The notes beneath the pieces are model-generated. The model made no database searches, was not told where the DNA came from, and saw only the letters and a program-made list of their open reading frames with translations. A stretch of DNA of 64,000 nucleotides. Origin: Hemicentrotus pulcherrimus (lineage: Eukaryota > Echinodermata > Echinoidea > Camarodonta > Strongylocentrotidae). Of this stretch, positions 36,701 through 48,633 are shown in pieces. The DNA lies in the NCBI GenBank assembly GCA_003118195.1, contig BEXV01000037.1:670458-734457 (forward strand), written 5' to 3'. Numbering within the stretch: the stretch's first letter is position 1; the number at the start of each line of letters is the position of its first letter. A program made the translations under genes and the position numbers.

Positions 36701-39587
36701 GTTCGTATGTGGTAGGGCCAGAGTATACCAATATGAAATGGGTGGTTTCATATTTGTTTCTTTAGAAGAATTGCTAGCTAAGGGTTTTTTCCCCCTATAA
36801 ATTTGCTTCAGCTGTTTTGTTGTTTCTAACAGTGTGCAAAAGTAATTTCATATAGAGACAATATTTTCACATGTGGAAGACTTTTGCCAGAAAACCTTGA
36901 ATCAGTTTTAAAGATGAGCCCCTCTTGATGTAATATTGATATATCAGGTGATTATATGATCATGAAAGGGAATATGTGAGGGAGGGAAGTTTCAATAAAC
37001 CTTGAATCTTTTTTTTCATCAAGAGTATTCAAAAGTTGAGAAGCCCATGATGTGATGAACGAAAAGGCTTTGTGGAGGAATTTACAGAAAAACATTGAAT
37101 TTCCTCTTTGAAGATGGCAGGATTTTCATCCTGATATGATAATACAAGGCTGCCTTTCATCCATATTTCATCTAAATTGACAATTTTTTTGGTGACCATA
37201 TTTTAGGGGTCAAGGAGGGTAGGTCTGGAGACTCCATTTAGGGGACGGTATGGTTACCATGGCAACTGGTATATACTATTACCCTCGTGTGAAGACTTGC
37301 TATGGTACCATAGCACAGTAATGTAAATATGTTAATTCACTGGACTTTGTATTTTTTTTGTATGTGTCCGTTTCTTCCTGTCTTCCTTTGTAATCATGCC
37401 TACCGGTATTGCAATTATGTGTAATTGGACCCCTGAACATATTGTTAAGTTTGTTTTTTAATATTTGTTGTCAAAATAGATGTTTTGTTTTGGAAATAGA
37501 GGAGTATTATGTTCTTGTCCAGTGTTGTCTTAACCTCATATCACTTCTTGGGGTCAAGATTAGTCTGACATTCAGACAAGAAAAGTTGTCTTTCTTTCAA
37601 TTCACTTTTATTTCACAAATCATTCTGCTAGTAGTGATAATGAAACTGAAAACCAGCCCTCATGAAATAATTATGATGAATACAAGGATTTTGTTTGGAG
37701 GGACACATTTTGCTGTTTTTTTATGATGATGACAATGATCATGAAGATGATCATGATGACCCTTACCATCATATTCATATGAACACATCATGTTTATGCA
37801 TGTGTGTTTTGAAAATATTATCTTAGTAGTTTATGGCTTCTCAGGGAAATACAAATTCTGTTCCAGAGTTTGATCCAAAATGGAGAATTCATTTCAAAAA
37901 TTTATTGAACTAATGATATAAATGGCAGCCTTGGCCTATTGAAAGATACTGACAGAGCATCCTCCATACAGCAAAGAGGACGGATAACAAAACTAAAGTC
38001 AACAGGTAATCAGTGAAAAAAAATACATTAACAAAAGAAATCAAACTAACCTCTACTGCAATTTATTGATTGAATATTCATTAGGAAAGTTCAGAAGGGG
38101 CATAGGTGTGATGCAAATGACAACTTGAATAGACCGCATCTCTATCTAACTTCCATGGTAGCATGTGGTGATTACATTTGGGTGATAGAAAGTAATTTGG
38201 TTTCTATCAGTTTAGGTCAAGTACATGCTATGCCTGACTTAGGCCATGTTCACAGAGGTCCATTAATGGACCATGGCCCCATAAATTTCATGCTCTTTTG
38301 AACTTGTTTGCGTCAGTTCGGTTGCTCAGTTTGACTTTGAGATACAACACCGTTTTGGTTTGGCAAGCCAAGTAAGTTTTACGATGTGACAAATTGACTT
38401 TCAACTTGTCTTGCAGTTTTGATTTTATCCTCCTGTTTGATGGGTTATTTAAAGTGCTGCTGAGCTAGGCTCATTATATTTTACAGTTTTCCCTGGAAAT
38501 TTGAGTGAGATGTAAAAGTGTCGATATCAGAACCAGCAAATAAGTGCTTATGATCAGGGAAAATGACATTAAGTACTACATTGTCAAATTGTAGATCAAA
38601 TATATATATACTTTTCTCAATGTCTAATTTATGTTTATTTTTGTGGATAATGAAATTGCTGGGAATGATACAAGAAAAAATGCCATTTGACAAGAAATCA
38701 ACCTCAATGTTCCTTTGTGGTGATAATCTGCTATTCTGTATGGATTAGAAGTTTTGGCAAAGCAAAGTTTCAGCAAGAAAAGCTCATATCAGATCTAATA
38801 TCATTTCTGCTCACAACACAACAAGAACAAACATATTAGATTTTCTTAAGGAAACTACCTTAAATATATATGAATTTTGCAATGCTGAAGAAATGTTGCA
38901 TTCAGGGTGGTGAAATTTTGAAGACTTCATAAGATCAAGCAAATTTAGGATAAAATAATTTTCAAGCACTGAATTTTTTTAAATGCATGTTGTACAGAAA
39001 TCAATATGTACTAATCTCAAGGTAGAAACATTTAAATATTTCATGTGTTCCTTTATTGTATACATCATGCTTTGTTATGTCCTGAAAGTTACCTTTTATT
39101 TTGTGGAGAATTTTTTAGGACAATTTCACTACAGTAAACTTGCATTTATCCTTTAACTACCATCTCTGACTCAGCTCCAAGAGGGAGATCTCTACCGATA
39201 ATACAAATAGAAACATGTTATGTTGATGGAAGGGATTTCATACAGAGGATTGAAGAGGAGTTACTCTATCAATCGGAGGATATTTTGTTTGGAGGCTGTT
39301 CGTGGGAATATATTTGTCAGTTTGCTGATTTGATGAAAAAAGTTTGACATTTCTTGGAACAGCATATCATTTGGAGTCATTAGTAGTTATCTAAATAATT
39401 GGAATATAAATACAGATGTATGTATATGTGTCCTTAAGTTGAGAGGGTAAATGTTTTGGAATTTATGTTGGTAAGTGTAATATTTTGTAATGTAGAGAGG
39501 AACGTTATTGGCAGTTTATTTAAAGCTTGTAATTTTGAATAACCGGGCTATTTCTCTCTCTTTCTACCCTCTCACTTTACATTACAG

Positions 39588-39734
39588 ATTCAATATGCTG
39601 CATGACAGTAACTTCAAATGTCAGAGTGACATTGTTGCAGGGAAGTACGCTGTAATGGCCCCCACGCTCAACTACCATTCCAGCCCATGGAAATGGTCCA
39701 AGTGCAGCAGAAACCAACTCACAGAATTCTTAGA
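39588..39734 (+). CDS. ADAMTS9/20: ADAMTS9/20 exon C: third zinc ligand and Met-turn
   Basis: This 147-nt exon between acceptor ACATTACAG and donor GTAAGT encodes the last base of Val49, residues 50-97 and two bases of Asp98. It completes the site as HELGHVFNMLHD, with His54 as third zinc ligand and Asn51 where most metzincins have Gly; this Asn occurs in several ADAMTS branches. Met72 in VMAPTLNY is the Met-turn. SSPWKWSKCSRNQLTEFL closes the catalytic domain and is the best local evidence for the ADAMTS9/20 clade over ADAMTS1/4/5. A long polypyrimidine tract begins about 90 bases after the donor. Confidence 0.97.
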
Positions 39735-42700
39735 GTAAGTAATTAGCGTGATAGACATCTCTGAACTAGTCTGGATATCATGCTACAACTTACTTGTTAG
39801 CCTCATGCTTAAAATATCTCCTCCTCCCCCTCCCTCCTCTCGTACTCCTCCTCCCACTCCTCCTCCCACTCCTCCGCCTCCTCCGCCTCCTCCCCTACCC
39901 TCCTCCTCCTTTTTCTCGGTCCTGCTCCTCCAGCTCCCTTCTCCTCCTTTTTCTCCTCATTGTCTCCCTCTTCCTTTATCTTTTACTCCTTATCTTCCTC
40001 CTCCCTTCTTTCTTCTCCTTCCCTTCTTCCTTCTTCCCTTCTTCCTTCTCCTTCCCTTCTTCCTTCTCCTTCCCTTCTTCCTTCTTCCCTTCTTCCTTCT
40101 CCTTCCCTTCTTCCTTCTCCTTCCCTTCTTCCTTCTCCTTCCCTTCTTCCTTCTCCTTCCCTTCTTCCTTCTCCTTCCCTTCTTCCTGCTCCTTTCCTTC
40201 CTCCCCACAATCCCTCCTTCCCTACTCCTCTTCCTCGTAGTACTTGTGCAGTAAGTTTTCATGACATATACCTGCACAATACATATACAACTACTTTTAT
40301 CTCTGCTTCTTCCTTTGCCACAAGAGAATAGTACATATGGGACAGATCAGATGTTATACCAGATGTAAACATGCAAAAGGTGGTTGTAGCAGAACTCACC
40401 ATGGTTAAAAGAAGGGACCAAATTAAAGAGATTTATAAATATATTGATAAAGATATAGATGTAGTGACAGAGGGTGATTGAATTTATTAAGAGATGTCAT
40501 AATTCAGAATTTTTATGGGGACATTCCTTGATGTGCCAAGAGCTGTAAATGGATAATGCTGTGTCGGCAGGTTGATGAGGTTTGAACTCTACTTCACATT
40601 TGGGAGATATTTCTTTCCTAGGGCGAGAGACGACCCCTCCATTGCCTTTTTTGTGCCGATTCCTAAGGTAATATTAAAAAATTTGGTGAATTGCGGCTTC
40701 GGTGCATGGCCCAGTCCATTCACGGTATCTATTAACGCGAGGAAAATGTGTTGGCTTTTATAGCATGGCACAAAAGGTGTAATGAGGTTAAAGATGATTA
40801 GGGGGAAGAAATTATGTTCTCTTTTCTTCAGACATCCTCCTGTTTCCTTTCTTGAGGGCACAAAGCCAACATCAACAATTGTTGTGGCAGCTTTTCTCGC
40901 ACTTTGTCGTCGTTATGGCTGATTTGTTAAATGCCCTAATGAAGAATTAAATTTTCACCTGTTTGTTTGAGTCATCTGTATTGCTGCTAAAGAAAAGGAT
41001 GGAATGGAGTTTAAAAAAAAGACATACAAATGATGTGTGAGTGACCAAATTGTGGTATGTGTAAACTCAATGACCTCATCATATAAATGCACTTTGGATA
41101 ACCTTTCCTGCACTTTTCAAATTTCATTTCATAGACCACTAAAAGTTGGAACAAAATCCAATCAAAAGATTGGATGTCACACGCACTCAGTCAAGCGTGG
41201 CAGATGTGGATTTAAATTGAAGGAAATGACTGGGATATGAAATCTATTGTCACCGGGCCCCAGAGGAGGGATTTGAAATGTAATAATTCCTTATTTCATT
41301 AATCCCTGATTTTCATTGAGTTTTGTGTGCGACTCTGTGACAATTGCGTGTTGATATTGGGTGATGTTGTTGATGGGCTATATCCCCAGAGGCCTCTTCC
41401 CCACAGGGACTTACGATCGGGGGATCAAACAGGAAAACGGTGACACACAGCCCAACGATAGATGCTACAAGCTCCAATCACTCACAGATCTATACAACTG
41501 CGGCTTTGGGATTCACTTGTCATCCTTTGTCCCATAAATTGATTCCAAAGTACCCCCAATTCGATGAGTCTTTAAAAAAAAATCATCACCTTTATTCAAG
41601 GTATTTTCATATTTATATTTGTCACTCTTTTTGAAATATGAGAAATTGATGCTGGATCATGTTGCACAATATACTCCATTATGGAGTCAATTTATGTTGT
41701 CATAAACACAGAGATGGGGGTTGTAAGCCGTCTACAAAGCTATCTTTATCAATGACCAAATTTCCAGGGAGGAATGTCGATATGACCATGACTTCTTGCT
41801 CTCTAGAATCTATCAAAGACATCCCCGAAAATTTCTGCACGAATCTTGTTTGATGAGCGTTCACGGATGTCTTACAATGGGAGCTTTTCGATGTATTGCT
41901 TCATTCATCATATTCATATGACATCTCCTGTTGAACTTCAGAAAACAGAGCCGTTCTATTCCGGCCCTACAATTAAACTCTTCCAACCAGAGATCAAAAT
42001 CTTGTTCGTGAATTCTGGAAAGGCAATTTGTTTGGGACTCTTTGGACCAATTGCCCCTTTTTGTCCTCGAACTTGTTATCTCAGGAAAATCTTTTCATAA
42101 AAAAGGGTTGGCAATATTGAACCCACTATGAGAATGAGTGGCATGTAAAGAGGATAAATATTTTGAATGATTTGGTACTGAAGAGTAGTATGAATGGAAA
42201 ATTCATTTTGAGTTCCAGGACCTGTTTTGGTAATGCTTATACATGTAACAGTGAAATACCAGCAAATTAGCAATCGCACATTGTGAAAGCATCCAATATT
42301 TCATCCCCCCCCCCACAAAAAATAAAAATAAATAAATAAAATGATTTCAACATAGAGCTAATTTCAAAATGTCATTTTGCAGGTAGGTACATAACATATT
42401 TGAATGTAGATGAACGTATAAATGATTAATAGAAATGTTTCAGGCCATTTTTCCTGAAGAAATACAGGACTAGCGATATTTTAGTTTCTCTGTCTTTTAC
42501 TGCTCATTTCACATTTTGACACCTTTTTGTCATGTTATGGCACTCTGATAAAGATGTAAAATCAAAACCAGATTATGGCATCATTCTGGGTGGTTAGTCC
42601 TTTCAAATAGATTTGATCAAACCATGATGTGGTCGTAAATGGGTGAAAGAAGTCATTTAATTGGTTTTATGTGAAACCCAGGAATATAATGAATAACCTT

Positions 42701-43977
42701 TGCTCTCAATTGAACATAATGTTCTGCATGTATTGTCAAAGATGAGATAACCATCATAGATTTGAGAAATTTATTGAAAACTTGTTTTTAAGTATGGCAG
42801 AGGGAAAGTGAATAAAGTAGTTGGATTTTCTAATTTTTCGAAATATTGATGATGAGCTGTTTTAAGTCAAGACAGTTATACTATGTGGATATGACATTTT
42901 ATTAAATTTTCAACTTTTGCAAGTGTTTAGCTGCCAATAATTTGATAACCTTCAAAACCAAATGTATATTTTGGACCCAGCCTATTATAGTTATAGTTGC
43001 AGCTTTATGGAATGTAGCCTGAATGAGGTATACATGTATGTGCATTGAATTTGTTACATGCCCTCGATCGACCTGATTAAGTCGTCTCGCATGTAGTTTA
43101 AAGGAAACCTTTTCATGACAGTTGTGTGGGAGACTATTATGACTGCTCAGGGATGTGTTTTTGTGTGCTTACATCTGACATGTATTAACTTGGATTGTTT
43201 TTAGCGATAGTCATCTGTGCATTAGAGCTGATTTCTCCTGAGGACATTTCAATAGAGAGATAAAGACTTCTCTCTTTCCAGGTCTGATTAGTTTTGAAGT
43301 GTTTTGATGGCCAGTGTAGGCAGACAATGACGAAGGAGTTGGTGCTTGTGAGCAACTCGATTTGCAGTATAATTTTGTTTCTATCGGGATGGATAAAATA
43401 TGATTGAGACCAGTTAACATGGTCTCAAATACGTGAGGGATTGATCGTGATTAGAAGTGATAGGGTACAGTGTAGGTGGGCTGGAGCTGGGAGTCCATAA
43501 TGTGAAGATTGTTTCAAAGCAAGTATGAGATTTGTCTGAATGATCTGGTTTCATTTCATCTAGGTTATATGCTCCGAAGTCTGGGCTATTTATCTTGCCC
43601 TGGAGAATAGAATGTGGAGATGAAGTGATCAGAGTGTAAAGCTAATACTAATGTGCGAGAATGTTGTACATGCCTTATTCAAATCAGTCAGCATAGATTT
43701 TCATTCTGAAAATGCTTTTGATAAGAGAGTATTGTTAAAACTATGGTAAAATTGTATAAATGAATATGTATACACTTTCTAAATTTCAACATTGTAGTTC
43801 CAAATGTCAGAATTTAAGTTTCAAAATCTTCAAACTCTGGTAAAATAAGTCATTATAACAAATGGAACAATGACAGAAAAGCAACAGACCTATATGAAGT
43901 TCATCCCGATGTACGAGTAATGTGCAATTTTGTTCATCTTTATCTCTATATTCATCTATATCTCCTCTATTCTGTAG
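39735..43977 (+). other. Intron 3 (4.2 kb)
   Basis: A phase-2 intron. Its first 500 bases are dominated by the polypyrimidine tract at about 39820-40238. The rest (40240-43977) shows no element that I could delimit. A poly-C run sits near 42306-42315. Confidence 0.85.
39820..40238 (+). repeat. About 400-base polypyrimidine tract with 18-bp tandem units
   Basis: The plus strand is almost purely C and T, with (CTCC)n and CCTCCTCC in the first third and then tandem CTTCCCTTCTTCCTTCTC units (18 bp) at about 40016-40190, some shortened. The long open frames through it in several phases are repeat artefacts rich in Leu/Pro/Ser or Arg/Glu/Gly. The mirror symmetry of homopurine-homopyrimidine DNA makes triplex (H-DNA) formation possible. 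It lies in the sense strand just downstream of exon C. Confidence 0.92.
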
Positions 43978-44116
43978 TCTTGGATATGGTGAATGCTTAT
44001 TGGACAAGCCGACTGGACCCCGCTCCCTGCCCGTCAGTCATCCCGGAGAGGTGTACAACATCACCCAGCAGTGTGAACTGGTCTTCGGCACAGGGTCAAC
44101 GCTCTGCACCTACATG
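43978..44116 (+). CDS. ADAMTS9/20: ADAMTS9/20 exon D: start of the disintegrin-like domain
   Basis: This 139-nt exon between acceptor TTCTGTAG and donor GTAAGT encodes the last base of Asp98 and residues 99-144. It reads LGYGECLLDKPTG, then a Pro/Ser-rich linker, then VYNITQQCELVFG and CTYM. This matches the ADAMTS junction between catalytic and disintegrin-like domains. NIT is a potential N-glycosylation site. The exon ends on a codon boundary and joins RTCKRLWC in exon E. Confidence 0.96.
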
Positions 44117-44316
44117 GTAAGTACCAAAGGCACGTTCAGCTTGAAACAAGAACGTCAGATACATGTATTGCTCCATCCTGGCTTGAATAAAAGCGTAAGA
44201 ATGAGAGAAATGATCAGTGAAAGTTTAAGGAAAGTCTGATAAAGGAAAAGAAAGTTATTAGTATTAACCATACGATTCTTCAGATAAAATCAAATTAAAC
44301 ACAGTTGGCAACCTCT

Positions 44317-44380
44317 GATGTATATTACCTTTATATTACCTTTGATGTATATTACCTTTATATTACCTTTGATGTATATT
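44317..44380. repeat. 27-bp tandem repeat, 2.4 copies
   Basis: The unit GATGTATATTACCTTT plus ATATTACCTTT occurs at 44317-44343 and 44344-44370, with a partial third copy to 44380. The two complete copies are identical. Confidence 0.9.
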
Positions 44381-44617
44381 TCATATGAATTGTAATTTGT
44401 ATGTTTATTTGCATTTTCTTTTCATTTTGTTTAGTATGTAATTGTTTATCATTGTATTTTGTTTGTTAAAGAACTTAGAGACTCCGAAGGTAAGCACTTT
44501 ATATAATAAGCACCGTTTTTATCATTATTATTATTTGATATACCTTGTTATAGCACCTATTCCATTTGCTGGGTATTAATATTAATACCTGTCACTTTCA
44601 TTTATTTAGAAAGAAAT

Positions 44618-44790
44618 GTATAGATATAATGACTGCTAGGAGAGGAATAGTTGTTTATAGGCTCAAGGGGATGTTGCATCCTGATATCAACCCAAGGTGT
44701 GCCAAGGGGTGATAGCAAGATGCAGTATCCAGAGAGCCCATAAAACAACTATTCCTTGAATATTAAAGCAGTCATATCTTTTATATACCG
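44618..44790. repeat. Foldback with about 70-bp arms and short loop
   Basis: GATATAATGACTGC, GGAATAGTTGTTTATAGGCTC and GGATGTTGCATCCTGATATC in the left arm pair with inverted counterparts in the right arm (GAGCCCATAAAACAACTATTCC and others) after a loop near CCAAGG. The transcript of this intron could form a long imperfect hairpin. No coding capacity; probably a nonautonomous transposon relic. Confidence 0.75.
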
Positions 44791-45190
44791 TTAAAAAGGG
44801 TCTTAGAATACGTGTGCGACTTACCAATCATGGTAATCAAGTTTGTTTACCCTATCGAGGTCTGTGTTGATAACTTGCAGGTAGATGTAGACCTAATCTT
44901 CTTACAGAGAATTTCACAATACTTTTGGTGTTCTTGCTGTCCACAGAATCAATCAAGTCTTGTAATTGATCATCATCAAAAGTTCAAATCTAGGAAAAGT
45001 CTCTTCAGCCATTTTTACCTTCTTTGGACATAAAATAAAGTTTAGAAACTAAACAATCTGAGAGCTCCTGTAGGGCTACAAAAAAAAAATATTCAAGATC
45101 GGCGGTCGTCTAAAATGTAGCGACCAAATTAATCGCACAAAAAGTGTATGGTAGCCGCGCTGTGCACAAACTAAGTTCTAACACGTAAAC

Positions 45191-45322
45191 CAATGGGGAT
45201 CGCAACAAAACTATTTTCCTGGTCCCCAGAATCTTGTGGGAATATCACTCATGAATGGGAATCGCAGCAAAATTTAACTATTATTTTGGTACCCAGAATC
45301 TTGCGGGAATATCACTCATGAA
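45191..45322. repeat. Tandem duplication, two units of about 65 bp
   Basis: Both units run from ATGGG(G/A)ATCGCA(A/G)CAAAA to CCCAGAATCTTG(T/C)GGGAAT and ATCACTCATGA. The units differ by several substitutions and a short indel, so the duplication is not recent. Confidence 0.8.
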
Positions 45323-45700
45323 CTATTGACCATTACTGGCATTGTTTACGGGAATGGCTAAAATCATGACTGCAATTTTGACCAATCAGATGGCTAAGAT
45401 TTTAAAGAGAGGTTTATAATATGTCATAACTCTACCCTAGATATATCATGGTGTATTTATTTTTGCATAACTCCAATGACTCCTTCATTCACATTTGAGA
45501 AAATAAAACATTTCAGGAGATGGGACAGATGCTCACAATATTACTAACTTATTTTTTGATCGATTACAATTTTGATAACTTTGGTGTATCTCTATCTAAT
45601 TTTCCTCAAACCTATTCTTTGATATGAGAAGAATCACTTTTGGCAAGTTTGCAGTGTATTGACTGGAAAATTAACTCTTCTTCTTCAATAGCACTACAAG

Positions 45701-45982
45701 TAGGCCTGTCCTCATCAGCTCGAGTTTGCCAAATAACCTGCCATTTCCAGACACTAGATATTATCCCGAAGCTCGAAAACGCAAATTAGCCCACTATTTC
45801 CCAAATAGCAGGATATTTTGGACCCAAGACCAAGATTTTTTTGTGGATATTTTCTCGGCCAAATATCCTGCTAATTGCAACAGCGGGCTGATGAAGTCGC
45901 AAATTAGCTGGATAATCTGCGATTGGGATAGCTAAAAATTAGCAGGTTATTTGGCAAACTTGAGCTGATGAGGACAGGCCTA
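45701..45982. mobile_element. MITE family A copy 3
   Basis: The ends are a clean inverted pair: TAGGCCTGTCCTCATCAGCT on the left and its inverse ending CAGGCCTA on the right. GAGTTTGCCAAATAACCTGC pairs with its counterpart GCAGGTTATTTGGCAAACTT. The inner modules (GCAAATTAGC, AGCAGGATATTTTGG, GCGGGCTGATGAAGTCGC) match copies 1 and 2. TA at each end fits a TA target site. No transposase frame. Confidence 0.82.
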
Positions 45983-46818
45983 ATGAGACTTCATTGGATG
46001 TACTGTAAATTGCTGCAAGGTTGTATTAACTTGGCAATCAATCACCAATACCAGAGGCTTCATTTCTACCCTGATGAACTATACAGTGAGGCAACAGGCA
46101 TGAGGCCTGATCTCCAAGAGATTTATGACATAGTCAATTCCATCTGTGATCCCAATATGCAAAGAAAGACATTTATGTTCGGCATAACCAAAACAAATAG
46201 TCACAGTGAGTGGTAGATGTGGTGGTAGTTAAATGGTTAAAGGGGTTGTTTGACTTGGGATAACAATTTTTTTTTTATTGGAAGTTGAAAAAGATGATGT
46301 CGTGGTGGTAGTTCAGTGGTTTATGGTTGAAGAGAGCTGGTTTTACTAGGAAGAACTTGGGAGAATGAAATTAGAGTAAAAAGATGATAAGTAGATGATA
46401 AAATGGTTAAAATGTCAAATTATTAAAGGGGTTGTTTAGCTTGGGATAAGCAGAATGAGCAGAATTGGCAAGGAGGGAGAATATAATAGTTGAATACATC
46501 TACATGGTTTGTTTACCTTTGGATAACTACGAGCTGAAATTTGAATTGAAGGAGAACATAACATAGTACATGTAGTCGTTTTGGGGTGAAACTTCAAAAA
46601 AGAAAGCAGTGCTCTGTACTATTACTAAACCTTTTTTTTTAAAGAAGCGTTTTATTTATTTTAAAAGCATGTTATTTCTAGGATCTGTAAGTTATGACCT
46701 TTTATTAACATTTTGTAATTCAAGGGTGTGGAGTAATTGTCTGAGGCACATGTGCAAGAGACCTGCGTTTTGTCTATCCCTGCATAGATGTGGGATGTTA
46801 ACCAATTTTAAATTCAAT

Positions 46819-46920
46819 CTTTCTCTATTTCTCTCTCTCTCTCTCTCTCTCTTTCTCCCTTTCTCTCTCTTTATCTCTCTCTCTCTTTCTCCCTCTCCCT
46901 CTCCCCCTACCTCTCTCTCT
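46819..46920. repeat. CT microsatellite
   Basis: An imperfect (CT)n run with TTTC and CCCT interruptions. Overlapping open frames on both strands are low-complexity artefacts. Confidence 0.9.
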
Positions 46921-47808
46921 GTATTTATAACTATATTTGGAGAAGCGATCATTTATCACACTGATGGAGGTGAAGAAATAGAGACTTAATCTATTTCCAT
47001 TTTGATCAAGACCCAACCCAGGTGCTTATCACGGTAATATCAGTCTACTGGAATGGCTGCTCTTTTCTTTTAGCTGGTTATTTGGAGGTTGTGCATGCAT
47101 TCCTACATTACCTGATTGAATGTGGAAGTTTAAACTTGAACAAACTGGTCCAGAGAGATAAAAAAAAATAAAAATGTCTTCTCTCTGGGTACATTGCTTA
47201 GTACATAGTGTGTCTAATTGCTGGAAATGCTGTGCTAAAAATGATATTTAAGGAAGCCTTTCATACAGCATAATCATTTAGATAAGTAATGGCTCATTTA
47301 AATCTTTAATATCCATGACATCATGTATGTGGAAGGTAACAGAAGAAATCCCTTGTGCCCCCATGATGCTAAATGCTAGAATTTCTTCCCTCACTTCAGA
47401 AACTTTCCCTTTAAACTATTGAACTAACCATGTCAGACAGTCTTCTTGTCGTAAAACATGTGCATTAAATAGTCATGTGCAGCACCCCAGCAGTGTTTGC
47501 CCAATTACTGAATGTCAAAACTATCAATTTGCACCCAAGTGCAATATGATGACTGAAAGTTTACATAATACTGAGGGGGTGAGGCAAAGGTTAGGAAAAG
47601 TCCTCAGGATTTGCTGGAAACATTGTCTCACCAGGGAGGGAATGATTAATGGACGTCATTTCTCAAGCAGTAATCATGGGGTAGTTCATCAGTCAAGTGT
47701 TCTTTCCACTAGCTAGGGATTTAAAAAAACTTTGATTTTGAAGAGAAAAAAAAGGGGTTTGATGGTAGGACAGAGTGGAGTAGAATAGGATAGGGGAAAG
47801 ATCATGAG

Positions 47809-47851
47809 GAGGAAGGGAAGGAGGGAGGGAAGGAGGGAGGGAAAGGGGAGA
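47809..47851. repeat. GGA/GGGA purine tract
   Basis: A run of GGAAGGGAAGGAGGGAGG type, purine-only on the plus strand. Confidence 0.85.
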
Positions 47852-48032
47852 TATTAAGTAACAAGGTATAGGATGGAGTGATTGAAGTGGAGGTCAGGAA
47901 GAGTTGATATTGGCGACAGGTTTGGGAAAATATTGGGATGCTCATGCATCAGCAGGTCGCACAATGTGGGTGAAGGGTAATTCCTGTAAGTTTAGTGGAA
48001 TCTAAGATGGGTGGGGTTGTTGGGAGGGATAA

Positions 48033-48052
48033 CGATGATGATGATGATGATG
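48033..48052. repeat. (GAT)n microsatellite
   Basis: About six uninterrupted GAT units. Confidence 0.85.
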
Positions 48053-48533
48053 TGAGATAGAATGAATTATAACTGGTATATCAAGTTAGGGAAGGAGGTT
48101 GAAATTGAGCTTGCCTAATACCTGAGAAATCTATACCTTTCAGTTTGTAGCACTCCCATCTTTAATACCCCATCCTTGTATTTATGCTAATATTTTCATA
48201 AATCCATCCCAGGTGTTATTTAATATGACTTTTATGATGTGTGAGTGACTCTTTGTATGGTGCCAAGCAAACAATCCCCACGTGGTTCACATCATTTACC
48301 TAGCACCCAACCAAGGCGATAACTCATTGCACAGGTACATCATTGAGGGAGGTATAACATTGTGGAAACATACATCTATGTAATTTATTTGTACAAAGTA
48401 TACATAGACCACCTTGTGTGAATTGTAGCGCTGTGAACTTCCAGTGATCATCCTGTGATCCCCCTTCAAAAATATTGATAGTCATACAATTTCCTGTAAA
48501 AAATTGATAATATAAGATTAAGAATCTGCTTAT

Positions 48534-48633
48534 NNNNNNNNNNNNNNNNNNNNNNNNNNNNNNNNNNNNNNNNNNNNNNNNNNNNNNNNNNNNNNNNNNN
48601 NNNNNNNNNNNNNNNNNNNNNNNNNNNNNNNNN
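48534..48633. other. Assembly gap (100 N) followed by poly-G
   Basis: Exactly 100 unresolved bases, which may be a placeholder length, followed at once by a run of 15 G. Confidence 1.

Larger units (their letters stand above)
27696..39587 (+). other. Intron 2 (11.9 kb), splitting the zinc-binding motif
   Basis: A phase-2 intron between HELGH and FNMLHD. It contains a PIF/Harbinger-like MITE at 28034-28472 with a related fragment beside it, a CT microsatellite at 30651-30753 and an ambiguous base at 35981 in poly-G. Patches of more balanced base composition without repeats (about 29450-29780, 32240-32760, 34180-34560, 35150-35480) could be regulatory; that is inference. No further exon was supported. 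Confidence 0.85.

Noticed and set aside
39748..40331. Several overlapping long frames on both strands
   Set aside because: They translate the polypyrimidine tandem repeat into Leu/Pro/Ser-rich or Arg/Glu/Gly-rich text; open frames follow from the lack of stop codons in the repeat.
46236..46452. Repeated GGGGTTGTTT(G/A)(A/G)CTTGGGATAA near 46238 and 46428, and a tRNA-like GGTAGTTCAGTGG near 46303
   Set aside because: The repeat is too short to delimit an element, and the A-box-like string has the wrong spacing and no B box.
46609..47016. Frames across the CT microsatellite in intron 4
   Set aside because: The translations are mostly Leu/Ser or Arg/Glu repeats from the microsatellite.
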